Part shown: positions 1 through 8,909 of the stretch, one piece after another
Position numbering within the stretch: the first letter of the stretch is position 1
How the letters are laid out: every line of letters begins with the position of its first letter
Position numbers and translations under genes: made by a program
The notes under the pieces: model-generated
Seen by the model: only the letters and a program-made list of their open reading frames with translations
Database searches by the model: none
Told to the model about the DNA's origin: nothing
Assembly (NCBI RefSeq): GCF_009740395.1
Contig: NZ_WOXT01000002.1
Span: 620,001-684,000 of the forward strand
From: Noviluteimonas gilva
GTDB taxonomy: Bacteria > Pseudomonadota > Gammaproteobacteria > Xanthomonadales > Xanthomonadaceae
Direction: 5' to 3'
Length of the DNA: 64,000 bases

Positions 1-1
1 G

Positions 2-307
2 AAACTCGGATTCGCGTTGCTGGCCGTGCTCTGGCTTTACACCGGTCTTCGCGCATACCTTGCCATCCGGCGTCACGATGTGATCGAGCATCGCAGATGG
101 ATGGTCCGCAACTTTTCGCTGACGCTGGCGGCCGTCACGCTCCGCATCCTGCTTCCGGCCTCGGCGATTGCCGGCATTCCTTTCGGGGTTGCTTATCCCG
201 CGATCGCGTGGCTTTGTTGGGTGCCCAATCTTCTGGTGGCGGAGCGGTTGTTCAACCGGGCGCGGGAGAATGCGTTCAAACCGAAAGCCCTGCGCGGGTC
301 TGCTTGA
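2..307 (+). CDS. DUF2306-like membrane protein, 3' part
   Basis: The reading frame is open at the left edge, so only the C-terminal part is seen. It holds three hydrophobic stretches and the run HRRWMVRN before a membrane segment, which is typical of DUF2306 predicted membrane proteins (H..HR.WM.R). Function in that family is unknown. It ends 55 bases before a secreted protein gene on the same strand. The first start codon inside the window (TTG at 17) is unlikely to be the real start because the frame continues upstream. Confidence 0.6.
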   Translation, partial: KLGFALLAVLWLYTGLRAYLAIRRHDVIEHRRWMVRNFSLTLAAVTLRILLPASAIAGIPFGVAYPAIAWLCWVPNLLVAERLFNRARENAFKPKALRGSA

Positions 308-362
308 TTCATGCGTGCTCGCACGGCGTTCCGCTTACGGCCCAAGTCAAAGGGATAGGTCC

Positions 363-890
363 ATGAAGTACCGCTTTGTTGCCCCGATCTTGCTCGCCTT
401 CGTCGCAGGACGCGCCCAGGCCTGCGTCGATCCCGAGCTGCCTTCGTATCGGCAAGAGCTGTCCTCAGCTCGGCACGTCTTCGTCTTCCGCCTCCTCTCG
501 TTGCGTTTGATCAATAGGGCGGAAGGGGCGCGCGAGGTTGTCGGCGAAATCGAAACGGTACGCGTGCTCAAGGGCCAGCCGCGATTCACGACGGTTGCCT
601 GGGAGCAGGGCAACTGCGGCCAATTGGTGCTGCGGGTTGGCGGTTACTACGCTGCCGCGACGAAACAATCGGGCACCGTACTCAAGCCTGTGCGTGGGCA
701 AAATTCGATGCTCGACGTCGGCGATGACTTCGCTTACTCGGTGCCGCACAAGCGCCCGGGACAGACCTGGATTTTCCACGTCGCCAACTACCTTCGCGAC
801 GGGACACCCTTTCCCGAGTATTTCAATGTCGACCAGCAAATGACGCGGACCGGCTCGTTTCCACAGTTGCCGCCGCCGCGTAAGCGATGA
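363..890 (+). CDS. Hypothetical secreted protein
   Basis: A 175-residue protein that I do not recognise. It starts with a clear Sec signal (Lys-Tyr-Arg, a hydrophobic core, then a cleavage site near AQA-C at residues 19-22). Four cysteines or fewer and no membrane segment suggest a periplasmic or exported protein. The ATG at 363 is chosen because it places the signal peptide at the N-terminus; a longer frame from 168 reads through unlikely sequence. Confidence 0.7.
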   Translation: MKYRFVAPILLAFVAGRAQACVDPELPSYRQELSSARHVFVFRLLSLRLINRAEGAREVVGEIETVRVLKGQPRFTTVAWEQGNCGQLVLRVGGYYAAATKQSGTVLKPVRGQNSMLDVGDDFAYSVPHKRPGQTWIFHVANYLRDGTPFPEYFNVDQQMTRTGSFPQLPPPRKR

Positions 891-950
891 ATTTGCACGA
901 TCCGCCTAGTTGCCCGGGCGCGATCGCGTCGACCGGTCGTTCGCGGCCAC

Positions 951-1505
951 TCACCAAACCAGGTCGTCGGGCACCTGGAACTGCGCGTAATACGCATCGT
1001 CCTCTGACGTTCCGGCGGAGGGCGCCGCGCCCGTGTCCTGTCCGTGATCGAGCACGATCATGCTGGCGTCGCGTTCGCGGACCTTGTCGCCGGCCGCGCG
1101 CGGCAACAGCTCGTAACGGTCGCCCAGGCGGGCGATCACCAGTGCGCCGGAGGAGAGTTTCTTGCGCAGGTCGTCGTTGACGAGCAGGGTGCGGATGGCG
1201 CCGTCGGCGCTGAAGCGGTACTCGCTCTCCCCGGCGCGCGGCACCTTCTTGTCCTCGATGATCTGCACGGCCTGTGCGCGCAGCTCGGCGATGCGCGACT
1301 GCGCCTTGCGATCGGCGGCGAGGGCGCGGTCGCGCTCGGCCTTTTCGGCCCGCGCGCGCTCGGCGTCGCGCTGGATCTCGTTGGGCTCGGGCGGCGCTTT
1401 GGCGTGCCGGGCCTTGTTCTGCTCGCGCGCCGCTTCGGCCACCTTGGACTTCTTGACCAGGCCGGCCTTGAGCAATTGTTCCTGGAGCGGGTTCGCCTTC
1501 GCCAT
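951..1505 (-). CDS. DUF2058 family protein
   Basis: A 184-residue protein beginning MAKANPLQEQLLKAGLV, the hallmark N-terminus of DUF2058 (YaiL-like) proteins. Residues 25-85 are highly charged (Arg, Lys, Glu, Ala) and should form a long helix or coiled coil. Residues 95-150 form the conserved compact C-terminal part. The family is soluble and has been linked to nucleoprotein or ribosome-associated roles, but its exact function is unknown. It is divergent from the metalloprotease gene at 1578, leaving about 70 bases for both promoters. Confidence 0.85.
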   Translation of the reverse strand: MAKANPLQEQLLKAGLVKKSKVAEAAREQNKARHAKAPPEPNEIQRDAERARAEKAERDRALAADRKAQSRIAELRAQAVQIIEDKKVPRAGESEYRFSADGAIRTLLVNDDLRKKLSSGALVIARLGDRYELLPRAAGDKVRERDASMIVLDHGQDTGAAPSAGTSEDDAYYAQFQVPDDLVW

Positions 1506-1577
1506 ATCGCGGTGTCTTGCCGTGCGTTTTCGGCCCATGATACTTGCCGTCGCCGCCGCTTTCGCCGCCTTTTGCCG

Positions 1578-2087
1578 ATGGAACCGTTGAAGTACCTCGT
1601 GGGCTACCCGGAGCACGTGCTCGCGCGGGTGCAGGCGCTGATCGAACAGGGCCGCCTGGGCCCGATGCTGGCCGACAAGTACGCCCAGCCCCACGCCGTG
1701 CGCAGCGACAGCCAGCTGTACGACTACGTGCAGGCCCTCAAGGACGAGCACCTGCGCAGGGCGGTACCGCTGGGCAAGGTGATCTACGACAGCAAACTGC
1801 AGGTGATGAAGCAGGCGCTCGGCACGCACACCGCCATTTCCCGGGTGCAGGGCGATCGGCTCAAGGCGAGCCGCGAGATTCGCATCGCCACCGTTTTTCG
1901 CGATGCGCCCGCCGAATTCCTGCGGATGATCGCCGTGCACGAACTGGCCCACTTGAAGGAAGCCGAACACAACAAGGCGTTCTATCAGTTGTGCACGCAC
2001 ATGGAGCCGGACTACCACCAGCTGGAATTCGATCTGCGCCTGTATCTGACGCATCTCGATGTTGGGCACCGCGTGCCCGGTTCATAG
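1578..2087 (+). CDS. YgjP-like zinc metallopeptidase (DUF45)
   Basis: A 169-residue protein with the zinc-binding sequence HELAH at residues 121-125 and a further histidine at 131 (EHNKAF), the pattern of the YgjP/DUF45 (WLM-like) minimal metalloproteases. The N-terminal 90 residues carry no recognisable domain. It has no signal peptide, so it probably acts in the cytoplasm. The substrate is unknown. It converges on the PNGase-like gene, with only four bases between the stop codons. Confidence 0.8.
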   Translation: MEPLKYLVGYPEHVLARVQALIEQGRLGPMLADKYAQPHAVRSDSQLYDYVQALKDEHLRRAVPLGKVIYDSKLQVMKQALGTHTAISRVQGDRLKASREIRIATVFRDAPAEFLRMIAVHELAHLKEAEHNKAFYQLCTHMEPDYHQLEFDLRLYLTHLDVGHRVPGS

Positions 2088-2091
2088 GAAC

Positions 2092-4116
2092 TCAGGGGGC
2101 TGGCGCCCAGTTCATCGAATCCGGCGAGCCGTCCGGGTGCGAGTACCAACGCAGGCTGTTGACGCCGTTCGAACAGCCTTGGCCGCGCGTACGCGTTTCG
2201 AGCACGCCGTCCATGGTGGTGAGGCCGGCGCTGAAACAACCGCCGCGGTTATCGGTGTAGAGATAGTCGCGTGCGCTGCCCCAGTTGAAGAATCCGGTGG
2301 GATCGATGAACTCGCGCGTGCCGTCGAACGCGTCGCGCAACGATGTCTCGAACCGCGCCGTGCCGCGCCGGAATTGCGACGTGCGTTGCACGCGCACCTG
2401 GTGGACGAGCGCGCTGAATTCTTCCGGGATCGCAAACGAGAACTCGCCGTCGGACCGGTGCCGCCCCGCGTTGAGATAGTCGAGGGTGAACGGGTAGGTC
2501 GTGTACGACTTGTCTTCGCTCAGCAACGTGGTCCCCAGCACGCGCCGGCTGGTGACGTCGACGGAACTGGTGAGGCGCACCTTCTGGTCGTGGCTCACGT
2601 CGAAATCTTCCCAGAGGGCGACGGTACCGGTGGCCAGCACGTCGTAGATGTTGCGGTTGACGAAGTAGTTGCGTTGCTGGACCGTGCTGACGATGCGGCC
2701 GCGCGAGGTGTCGACGTAACCGGAGATGCGGAACGACCGCACCGAACGCGTGCTGACCTCGCCGGTGAGATGCCGGGTCACGATGCCCTCGTTCGTTGCC
2801 GTCGTCTCGACGAGCGTGTCGGTGATCGACGGCGTCGATTCGGCCAGCGTGTTGCTCGTCACCGCGCCGGGCACGATCGCGCGATTCCTGTCGCGATACA
2901 GCACCAGGTGGCCTGAGACCAGACCGCTGTCCACACCGAGCAGGCGCGCCTGCACCGTGTGTTCCGCACCGTTGTTGAGCAGACCGGCGAAGGGCGTGAG
3001 ATCCACGCGGAACGGCATCCAGTTCAAGGCCTGCGCGGCCGGGGCAGGGGTGTCGACCGTATTGCGGAAGCCGTTGTTGATGCTGCTGCCCAGCCAGGGG
3101 AAGACGGGCGCCAGGCCCGCGAGCCGGCCGTCGATGCGGATTTCGACTTCGCGGTAATTCCCGCCGCCGCAGCCCTGCATGTGGCTCACGAAGTTGTGGC
3201 GCAGATCGCCGATGGCGAAGGAGTTGTGCAGGTACGGGAATTCGGCGAGCACGGACTCCGGCGCGCAAGCGAACCAGTAGCGCGTGTTTCCGCCGCCGCC
3301 GGTGCCCGAGACGTGCGAGACCACGTCCAGGTACGCGCGTTCGATGTTGCGCGGGAACGTGCCGGTGAACGCCGCGATCGGCAAATGGTCGTGCGCTTCG
3401 AAAGACGAAATGGGAACGACGAGATCCGCGACGCGCTGCGCGGGCGTCTGCGCCGTCGCCGGGTAGAAGACGAGCAGCGCTGTCGCCCTCGGTGTTTCGA
3501 GGAAGTCGTCGAAATCGAAATTGACGTTGTCGTAGCGTCCGGACAGCACGCCGGGGTGCGAGGTGCGCAGGAGGGAGGCGTATTCCGTCACGTCTCGCTC
3601 CATGTGCCACACGGGAACGTCGTCGGTCATTTGCGGCGCGCCGGCCCACAAGGCGCCGCTCGTCCATCCCGAATTGGGATCTCCGGTTTCGGTGAGCTGC
3701 AACGACAGTGCGCTGACCGGGTTGCCGTTCTGCCGCGGGCCTTCGAGTTCGATGATGAGCTTGACCTTCGCCCATGCGCCCGGGCATCCCGCGGGCGGTG
3801 CGTAGGTAAAGTTCGTGCTGAAGATGGAGTTGACGGGGATCTGCGAATCGCGGAGCAGATTCACGACGCACGGCGTACCGGCTGCGCGCGGCAGGCGCGG
3901 TTCGACTTGCAACGGATCTGCGCCGGCAGCGGCGGGGTCGAGGGCTGCGGCGACGAGGCCCGCGGCATTCGTTGCCGCGCTTTTGTCGGGTTGAACCTGG
4001 CGGGCGCTTGCCGCGGCGTGTGATTCCGTATGCGTCGCGACGAACGCGCCCGCGCCCAACACGACCAGCGACGCGCCGACGAGCACGGATGCGCGCAATG
4101 CAGTTTGCGTTTTCAT
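2092..4116 (-). CDS. Peptide-N-glycosidase A-like secreted amidase
   Basis: A 674-residue exported protein. Residues 1-35 form a signal peptide ending in an alanine-rich cleavage region. The body matches the peptide N-acetyl-beta-D-glucosaminyl asparagine amidase A family: a first beta domain with HPGVLSGRYDNVNFDFDDF, then NIERAYLDVVSH, then a second beta-sandwich domain. Family members release N-glycans from glycoproteins by cutting the Asn-GlcNAc bond. The start at 4116 is preceded by a strong GGGAGAGGGAA ribosome site. It is a single-gene unit facing away from 4463. In a soil bacterium this would fit degradation of plant or fungal glycoproteins (inference). Confidence 0.8.
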   Translation of the reverse strand: MKTQTALRASVLVGASLVVLGAGAFVATHTESHAAASARQVQPDKSAATNAAGLVAAALDPAAAGADPLQVEPRLPRAAGTPCVVNLLRDSQIPVNSIFSTNFTYAPPAGCPGAWAKVKLIIELEGPRQNGNPVSALSLQLTETGDPNSGWTSGALWAGAPQMTDDVPVWHMERDVTEYASLLRTSHPGVLSGRYDNVNFDFDDFLETPRATALLVFYPATAQTPAQRVADLVVPISSFEAHDHLPIAAFTGTFPRNIERAYLDVVSHVSGTGGGGNTRYWFACAPESVLAEFPYLHNSFAIGDLRHNFVSHMQGCGGGNYREVEIRIDGRLAGLAPVFPWLGSSINNGFRNTVDTPAPAAQALNWMPFRVDLTPFAGLLNNGAEHTVQARLLGVDSGLVSGHLVLYRDRNRAIVPGAVTSNTLAESTPSITDTLVETTATNEGIVTRHLTGEVSTRSVRSFRISGYVDTSRGRIVSTVQQRNYFVNRNIYDVLATGTVALWEDFDVSHDQKVRLTSSVDVTSRRVLGTTLLSEDKSYTTYPFTLDYLNAGRHRSDGEFSFAIPEEFSALVHQVRVQRTSQFRRGTARFETSLRDAFDGTREFIDPTGFFNWGSARDYLYTDNRGGCFSAGLTTMDGVLETRTRGQGCSNGVNSLRWYSHPDGSPDSMNWAPAP

Positions 4117-4462
4117 CGTTCCCTCTCCCTGTGCCGCGAGGCGGCACGAGGACGCTGGGATTAGGAACGTGTGTTTTGTGTGGAAAGAAAATGTTGAACG
4201 CGACGGCAGAGTTCGTGTGCGGTCTGAATGGGTGCATGCGCGTGTCGATGAACGACATTCGCGTGGTGCGCTGCGGTGGCTTGTGCAGCGCAATAGATCG
4301 GATGCGCGAATGCAAGCCTCGGCGAGACTTGCGCGCTACGAGTTCATCTCTTTTTCTGGAGCCTTAACGGGTCAGCTTTCGAACAGTTTTTCCGCGCGAA
4401 TGCGGCCGGAGTCGCGACTGACGCCGTTATCTCTCTAGCCGACCTGGCGAAAGGAGATGAAC
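4117..4462. other. Gene-free divergent control region
   Basis: About 350 bases between two divergently transcribed secreted-protein genes. I see no convincing coding frame, RNA gene or strong hairpin. The two ribosome sites lie at its ends (GGGAGAGGGAA for the minus gene, AAGGAG at 4451-4456 for the plus gene). Promoters for both genes must lie here, but I could not pick a clear -35/-10 pair. Confidence 0.5.
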
Positions 4463-4978
4463 ATGAAGGCAACCCACGCTTTGACGGCGATCCTGTTGGT
4501 GGCCGCTGTCCTGAGCGCTCCCGCGAAAGCTGCGCGCGTCGAAGAACCGGGCAGTACGGCATGCGTGGGAAATACCGCGCAAGACGACAACGCGCTGCGC
4601 AAGCGCACCAGCGGCGCCACCAACGAATCCACGACCAGCGTGGTCATCACATGCTCCGTGCCGATCGTGTCGCTCATGATCCCGCCGAACGACTCCACGA
4701 ATGTCGTACGCGTGCGGTTGGCGCTGTTCAACGGTGCGACGGCGAGTCGGAATATCGGCTGCCGATTGGTCAGGTTCAACAATGGCCCCGGCGGCCCCGA
4801 TCCGGTCATTGCCAATGTGACAGTTCCCAGGAACGGACGCGCAGTGATGGACATCCGCCCAGATCAGGATCGACATGGGCAGACCAGCTTTGCACTGACC
4901 TGCACGATTCCGCCGTTGATGACCATCGAACGGCTGACACTCGATACGCGGGACTTCCAGTGGATGCCGATGGAGTGA
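4463..4978 (+). CDS. Hypothetical secreted protein
   Basis: A 171-residue exported protein that I do not recognise. The signal peptide is MKATHALTAILLVAAVLS with cleavage near AKA-A. The mature part has four cysteines and looks beta-rich. Two ATG codons compete: 4457 directly abuts the AAGGAG ribosome site at 4451-4456, while 4463 sits at the proper six-base spacing, so 4463 is preferred. Confidence 0.7.
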   Translation: MKATHALTAILLVAAVLSAPAKAARVEEPGSTACVGNTAQDDNALRKRTSGATNESTTSVVITCSVPIVSLMIPPNDSTNVVRVRLALFNGATASRNIGCRLVRFNNGPGGPDPVIANVTVPRNGRAVMDIRPDQDRHGQTSFALTCTIPPLMTIERLTLDTRDFQWMPME

Positions 4979-5177
4979 GAGAGCGCAGCGCCGAATCGTG
5001 TGGATTGGCGAGGCGACCGATCTTTTGCTTCCTTCCGCCGTTGCCGTGGCCCATCCTGCGATCGTGAGCGCCGCTGGGGAGTAGCGACTCACCACGCAAG
5101 AGTCGGTGCTGCTCGTCCTGCGAAGGCGAGGCGCAACTCTGCAAACATTCGCTCACATCCGATCAGGGGAAACATTC

Positions 5178-5612
5178 ATGCACCTACTTCCTCGCGTTCT
5201 CGCTGTCGTTGCTGCTTGCGCGATTTTCCCCGCGGCCCACGCCGCTTGCACGGCCGCCACCATCAAGGGTTACTTCGCGGCAAGCGGCGGCGGATCGTAC
5301 TTCTCGACGTATGCCGCCTTCGGCGTGGCCCATGTCTACTTCAATGGCGTAAACGCCGTCTCCATTTCGAACTACAAGGAAGGGCAGGACGGTAGCGTCC
5401 GCGTGTTCACGGGCTACGGTAGCTACCAGGTCGACCAATATTGCCGCGGTACGGCGTCGATCGCGCTCAAGGAGAACGGCGTTGCCGCCGGCACGATCTC
5501 GCTTTCGTTCGTCGCGTCGGGGACACCCACGAGTCCGCAACTCCAGGCGCTCATCAGCAACCCGGCGACGGGGTTCACGGGTGGCGCAGTTCTGAACAAG
5601 ATCAACCTCTAA
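5178..5612 (+). CDS. Hypothetical secreted protein
   Basis: A 144-residue protein with a signal peptide (MHLLPRVLAVVAACAIF, cleavage near AHA-A) and a small beta-rich mature domain of about 120 residues containing two cysteines. I do not recognise the family. The start is supported by AGGGGAAA seven bases upstream. It is on the same strand as the secreted protein at 4463, 200 bases downstream of it, so it may be a separate transcript. Confidence 0.7.
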   Translation: MHLLPRVLAVVAACAIFPAAHAACTAATIKGYFAASGGGSYFSTYAAFGVAHVYFNGVNAVSISNYKEGQDGSVRVFTGYGSYQVDQYCRGTASIALKENGVAAGTISLSFVASGTPTSPQLQALISNPATGFTGGAVLNKINL

Positions 5613-5643
5613 CAATCAACCAAATCGGCCTGCGATAACCAGA

Positions 5644-5660
5644 GCCCGTCAAGGCGGGCC
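5644..5660. terminator. Small GC hairpin between convergent genes
   Basis: GCCCG (5644-5648) pairs with CGGGC (5655-5659) across a TCAAGG loop between two convergent genes. There is no clear T-run, so it is at best a weak bidirectional terminator. Confidence 0.3.
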
Positions 5661-5681
5661 CTGCGTCGCTCACCCGATGCA

Positions 5682-6611
5682 TCACAGTTCTCCACCCCAA
5701 CGGTGCTGCCACGCGATCGCGATGGCATCGAAGTCGTTGCCGGTGCGCGCGGAGACGCCGCTGCTGGCGGCGAGCTTGATCGAGTTCAGGCGATCGATGG
5801 GCAACGCGAGCGTCAGGCCCAAGCGCCAGTTTTGTTGCAGGTCGTTGCGGAGGGCGCCGTTGATTTCGGAACGGCCGCCCGCGAACCAGTTGACGTCGAG
5901 GGACACCCACTTGCCGGAGCTGAAGCTGTGGATCGCGTGGGCCTGCAATGCATACAGCGGACGTTGGGAGCGCGTGTTGCCGCCGTAGAAGTCGTCGTTG
6001 TCGGTGAAGAACACGACGGCGGCCTGGCCCTCCAGCGTCCATCGGCCTACCGCTTTCGAAACGCCGATCTCCGGTTTGATGGACCAGCGGTTCGTGCCGA
6101 TGTTCAACAGCCGGCTCCCGTCGTACTGGCCCCACGGCGGCGACACCTGCAGGCTCGCGCCGACGATCAGGTCCTGCTTCCAGCCCTTGAACTCGCGCAG
6201 GGAAAGCGAGGGCGCGCCGTGCAGGTTGATGGACACGCGGAAGGCGGGTCGACCGAAACCGCTGATCTCGCGCGAGACGGGTTGACCAAGGTAATCGGCG
6301 TCGCCCGACAAGCGCATGTAGGGCACGATCACGTCGAACTTGCCGGAGCGGCCGCCGAAGTCGATCACGCGCGCATACGCGAACACCGCGCCCGTGGTTT
6401 CGATGTGCGCGTCGGTGATCGGCAGCGACGCGTCGAACGCCAGGCCGCCGCGTGTTTGCACGAGGCCCGCGACAGCGAAGTTCACACCGATCGGCGCATT
6501 GGAATAGGCGCGGGGTTCGATGTCCTGCGCCAGCGCGATCGACGGCGCGACCACCAGTGCAAGCACGCCGGCTGTGGCGGCGCACAACGGGCGCGAGGGC
6601 AGAGGGCGCAC
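5682..6611 (-). CDS. Outer-membrane protein, MetA-pathway transporter family
   Basis: A 309-residue exported beta-barrel candidate. It has a signal peptide ending ALA-Q near residue 29. The long mature part has amphipathic beta strands and ends in a short aromatic/hydrophobic tail, as in the 'MetA-pathway of phenol degradation' putative outer-membrane transporters. The start is a GTG that follows the stop of the carbonic anhydrase gene directly (TAG then GTG), so the two are one operon and this protein depends on upstream translation. The transported substrate is unknown. Confidence 0.7.
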   Translation of the reverse strand: MRPLPSRPLCAATAGVLALVVAPSIALAQDIEPRAYSNAPIGVNFAVAGLVQTRGGLAFDASLPITDAHIETTGAVFAYARVIDFGGRSGKFDVIVPYMRLSGDADYLGQPVSREISGFGRPAFRVSINLHGAPSLSLREFKGWKQDLIVGASLQVSPPWGQYDGSRLLNIGTNRWSIKPEIGVSKAVGRWTLEGQAAVVFFTDNDDFYGGNTRSQRPLYALQAHAIHSFSSGKWVSLDVNWFAGGRSEINGALRNDLQQNWRLGLTLALPIDRLNSIKLAASSGVSARTGNDFDAIAIAWQHRWGGEL

Positions 6612-7223
6612 CTATCCGGCCCTTGGTGCGCGTTCCGGCAACAGCGCGACCACGCCGCTCGCAACGTCGTAGAGCGCAGGCACGACCTTGAGCGAGCCGT
6701 CCTTCACCCGCGAATCGATCACCGTGGACGCATGCGTCAACACGCCCACCTGGTTGAGGACGTGCTGCCGCGTGACCTCACCCGGATCTGCATCGTCTCC
6801 GCCCGCCAGGCTGATGGCGGGCAGGATCCCTGCAAACAACGCGCTGATCTGGCCCGGCACTTCGTCGTTCCGGATCGCCGCCTTGATCGCGCCGCAGTTC
6901 GTATGGCCCATGACGATGATCGCTTTCACGCCAAGGATGGCCACCGCGTATTCCAGGCTGGCGATGACTTCCGTGGACGCGGTGTTGCCTGCGATCCGGG
7001 TGACGAACACGCGACCGATGTGTTCGTCCAGCACCAAGCCGACGGGCACGCGCGAATCGGCACAGGCCAGGATCGCGACGAACGGATGCTGGTGGTCGGC
7101 CGTCTGGGCATGCAGCAGGTCCATGTCCTGGTGGTAAACGGTCGACTGGCCTTCCACGAATCGCCGGTTGCCGGCCAACGCGAGCGCGATGGCATCGTCG
7201 GGTGTGTCGGGCACCGCTTCCAT
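6612..7223 (-). CDS. Beta-carbonic anhydrase
   Basis: Reversibly hydrates CO2 to bicarbonate. The 203-residue product has the beta-class zinc site: CADSRVP (Cys54, Asp56, Arg58) and GHTNCGA (His107, Cys110). I choose the ATG at 7223, just before TPDDAIALALAGNRRFV where family similarity begins. An upstream ATG at 7364 would add 47 residues with no family match and leave only 25 bases to the divergent gene at 7390. It is the first gene of a two-gene operon with the outer-membrane protein. Confidence 0.85.
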   Translation of the reverse strand: MEAVPDTPDDAIALALAGNRRFVEGQSTVYHQDMDLLHAQTADHQHPFVAILACADSRVPVGLVLDEHIGRVFVTRIAGNTASTEVIASLEYAVAILGVKAIIVMGHTNCGAIKAAIRNDEVPGQISALFAGILPAISLAGGDDADPGEVTRQHVLNQVGVLTHASTVIDSRVKDGSLKVVPALYDVASGVVALLPERAPRAG

Positions 7224-7389
7224 GGATGGGTTTCCGGCAAGGCGCTCTTCAAGCAACGCATCAGGGCCGTGGGGCACGGACACGCGCCCATGCATAACCC
7301 GATCGGGTAATACGCCGGTGAAACAGCTTGGGCATGCTTCTGCGAGCTGCAGGTCCAGTCGCATGTCCACTCCCAATGGAAAACAAGCC

Positions 7390-8238
7390 ATGGCCAACAA
7401 GTCAGAGTCCGATCGCACCGATCTGCAAAGGCGCAGCGTGCTGCAGGCAGCCGGGATCGCAGTTGGCGGCAGTCTAGCGGCGGCATTTCCCTCCGCATTC
7501 GCGCAGGGAACCACGGCAAAGGCGGGGACGGGCCAAGCCCTTGGCTCGATCGGTGGCCGCCTGCGGGGGGTGCAGCATTTCGGACTGACTGTGCAGAACA
7601 TGGATCGCGCGTTCGAGTTCTACACCGAAGTCCTCGGGGGCACCGAGGTGATGCGCGATGGCGACTTCCAGGGCGAGCGCATCCATAACACGCTTCTCAC
7701 CGATCAGGTGATCGAGGCGAATGCGCGCAAGGTCAACCCTCTGACGATGGGCATACCGGACCTGCGGAGCGGCGCGCAGCGCCTGGATGTCCGGTTCATC
7801 CAGTTCGACAACGTGGTGATCGAGCTGCTGCAGTACCGCGACTCAACACAGCCGGCCGGCAACGGAAATGCATTCGCCGAACCGCTCGACCACATGAGTC
7901 CGGCGTTCCCCAGGATGATGCACATCTGTTTCCACATCCGCGACGAGGTGGACTTCAATCAGTTCATCGCAGACCTGGAAGCCGAAGCCGCGCGCCGGGG
8001 CATGCAACACGTTCGTGCCAATCGCGTCGTGACGGTCACGACGGAGCAGGAGCGCAAGGCCGCGCCACTGGATGCGAACAGCAACGGCATTACCGAGGGG
8101 AAGTCGAACGGCTGGCGGCTGATCTACTGCAAGGGATCGGAGGGTGAGCAGTTGGAGTTCGTGCAGGCACTGGGCCCTGTCAAGCGTGTCTTCGATGGCG
8201 CGCGTGAAGCACGCCAGCGCATGGTGTCGGGCCTTTAG
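7390..8238 (+). CDS. Tat-exported VOC (glyoxalase-fold) protein
   Basis: A 282-residue protein with a twin-arginine signal (RRSVLQAAG at residues 14-22, then a hydrophobic stretch and cleavage near AFA-Q). The mature part has a VOC/glyoxalase fold beginning VQHFGLTVQNMDRAFEFY at residues 61-78, with possible metal ligands His63, His in MMHICFHI and a Glu near the C-terminus (GEQLEFVQ). VOC proteins include lyases and dioxygenases; the reaction here is unknown. The ATG at 7390 has GGAAAA six bases upstream. Export through Tat suggests folding or cofactor loading in the cytoplasm. Confidence 0.75.
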   Translation: MANKSESDRTDLQRRSVLQAAGIAVGGSLAAAFPSAFAQGTTAKAGTGQALGSIGGRLRGVQHFGLTVQNMDRAFEFYTEVLGGTEVMRDGDFQGERIHNTLLTDQVIEANARKVNPLTMGIPDLRSGAQRLDVRFIQFDNVVIELLQYRDSTQPAGNGNAFAEPLDHMSPAFPRMMHICFHIRDEVDFNQFIADLEAEAARRGMQHVRANRVVTVTTEQERKAAPLDANSNGITEGKSNGWRLIYCKGSEGEQLEFVQALGPVKRVFDGAREARQRMVSGL

Positions 8239-8278
8239 GTCCGCATCTGATAAGCCGTGATGCGGCATGCTGTGCGGC

Positions 8279-8872
8279 ATGGACGCCAAACCCTTCGCGC
8301 CTGCCTGCGAGCGCAATCGTGATCCGATCCTCGCAGTGTTGCGAACGCAGTTCGCCGACCGCCGCAGCGTCCTCGAGGTGGGCAGCGGGACCGGGCAGCA
8401 CGCGGTGTATTTCGCCGCCGCGATGCCCTGGCTGTCGTGGCAGTGCGCCGATCTGCCCGCGCAATTGCCCGGCATTCGGCTGTGGTTGGACGAGGCCGGG
8501 CTGCCCAACACGCCGCCGCCGTTCGCGCTCGACGTGGGTGGGCCGTGGCCGACCGGGCCGTACGACGCAGTGTTCAGCGCCAACATCCTGCACATCGTCG
8601 GGTGGCCGGAGGTCGAGGCGTTTTTCGACGGGGTGGGGCGCGTGCTCGGTGCCGACGGCATGCTCGTCGTGTACGGGCCGTTCAACACGGGCGGGCGTTA
8701 CACGAGTGAGAGCAATCGCGAGTTCGATGCCTGGTTGAAGGCGCGCGATGCGCGTTCCGGGATTCGCGATGTCGAGGCGGTGCAGAAGCTTGCTGCGCAG
8801 GCCGGGCTGCAGGTGGTCGATGATGTGGCGATGCCGGCGAACAATCGCTGTCTTGTTTGGCGGCGGGGCTGA
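8279..8872 (+). CDS. DUF938 SAM-dependent methyltransferase
   Basis: A 197-residue class I methyltransferase-fold protein. Motif I is VLEVGSGTGQHAVYF (31-45), and the N-terminal FAPACERNRDPILAVL is the signature of DUF938. The substrate is unknown. The ATG at 8279 is preferred over one 12 bases upstream because homologues begin just before KPFAPA. It is a single gene 40 bases after the VOC gene. Confidence 0.85.
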   Translation: MDAKPFAPACERNRDPILAVLRTQFADRRSVLEVGSGTGQHAVYFAAAMPWLSWQCADLPAQLPGIRLWLDEAGLPNTPPPFALDVGGPWPTGPYDAVFSANILHIVGWPEVEAFFDGVGRVLGADGMLVVYGPFNTGGRYTSESNREFDAWLKARDARSGIRDVEAVQKLAAQAGLQVVDDVAMPANNRCLVWRRG

Positions 8873-8909
8873 TGTGCTGGCGAGGGGCGACACGGGAAAA
8901 AATTTGAAA

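Noticed and set aside
7224-7364. 47-residue N-terminal extension of the carbonic anhydrase
   Set aside because: It has no family similarity and would leave only 25 bases for two divergent promoters; kept as an alternative start.
6611-7364. Carbonic anhydrase plus outer-membrane protein as a special uptake system
   Set aside because: The two genes are clearly one operon, but nothing in the sequence shows a joint function, so no claim was made.
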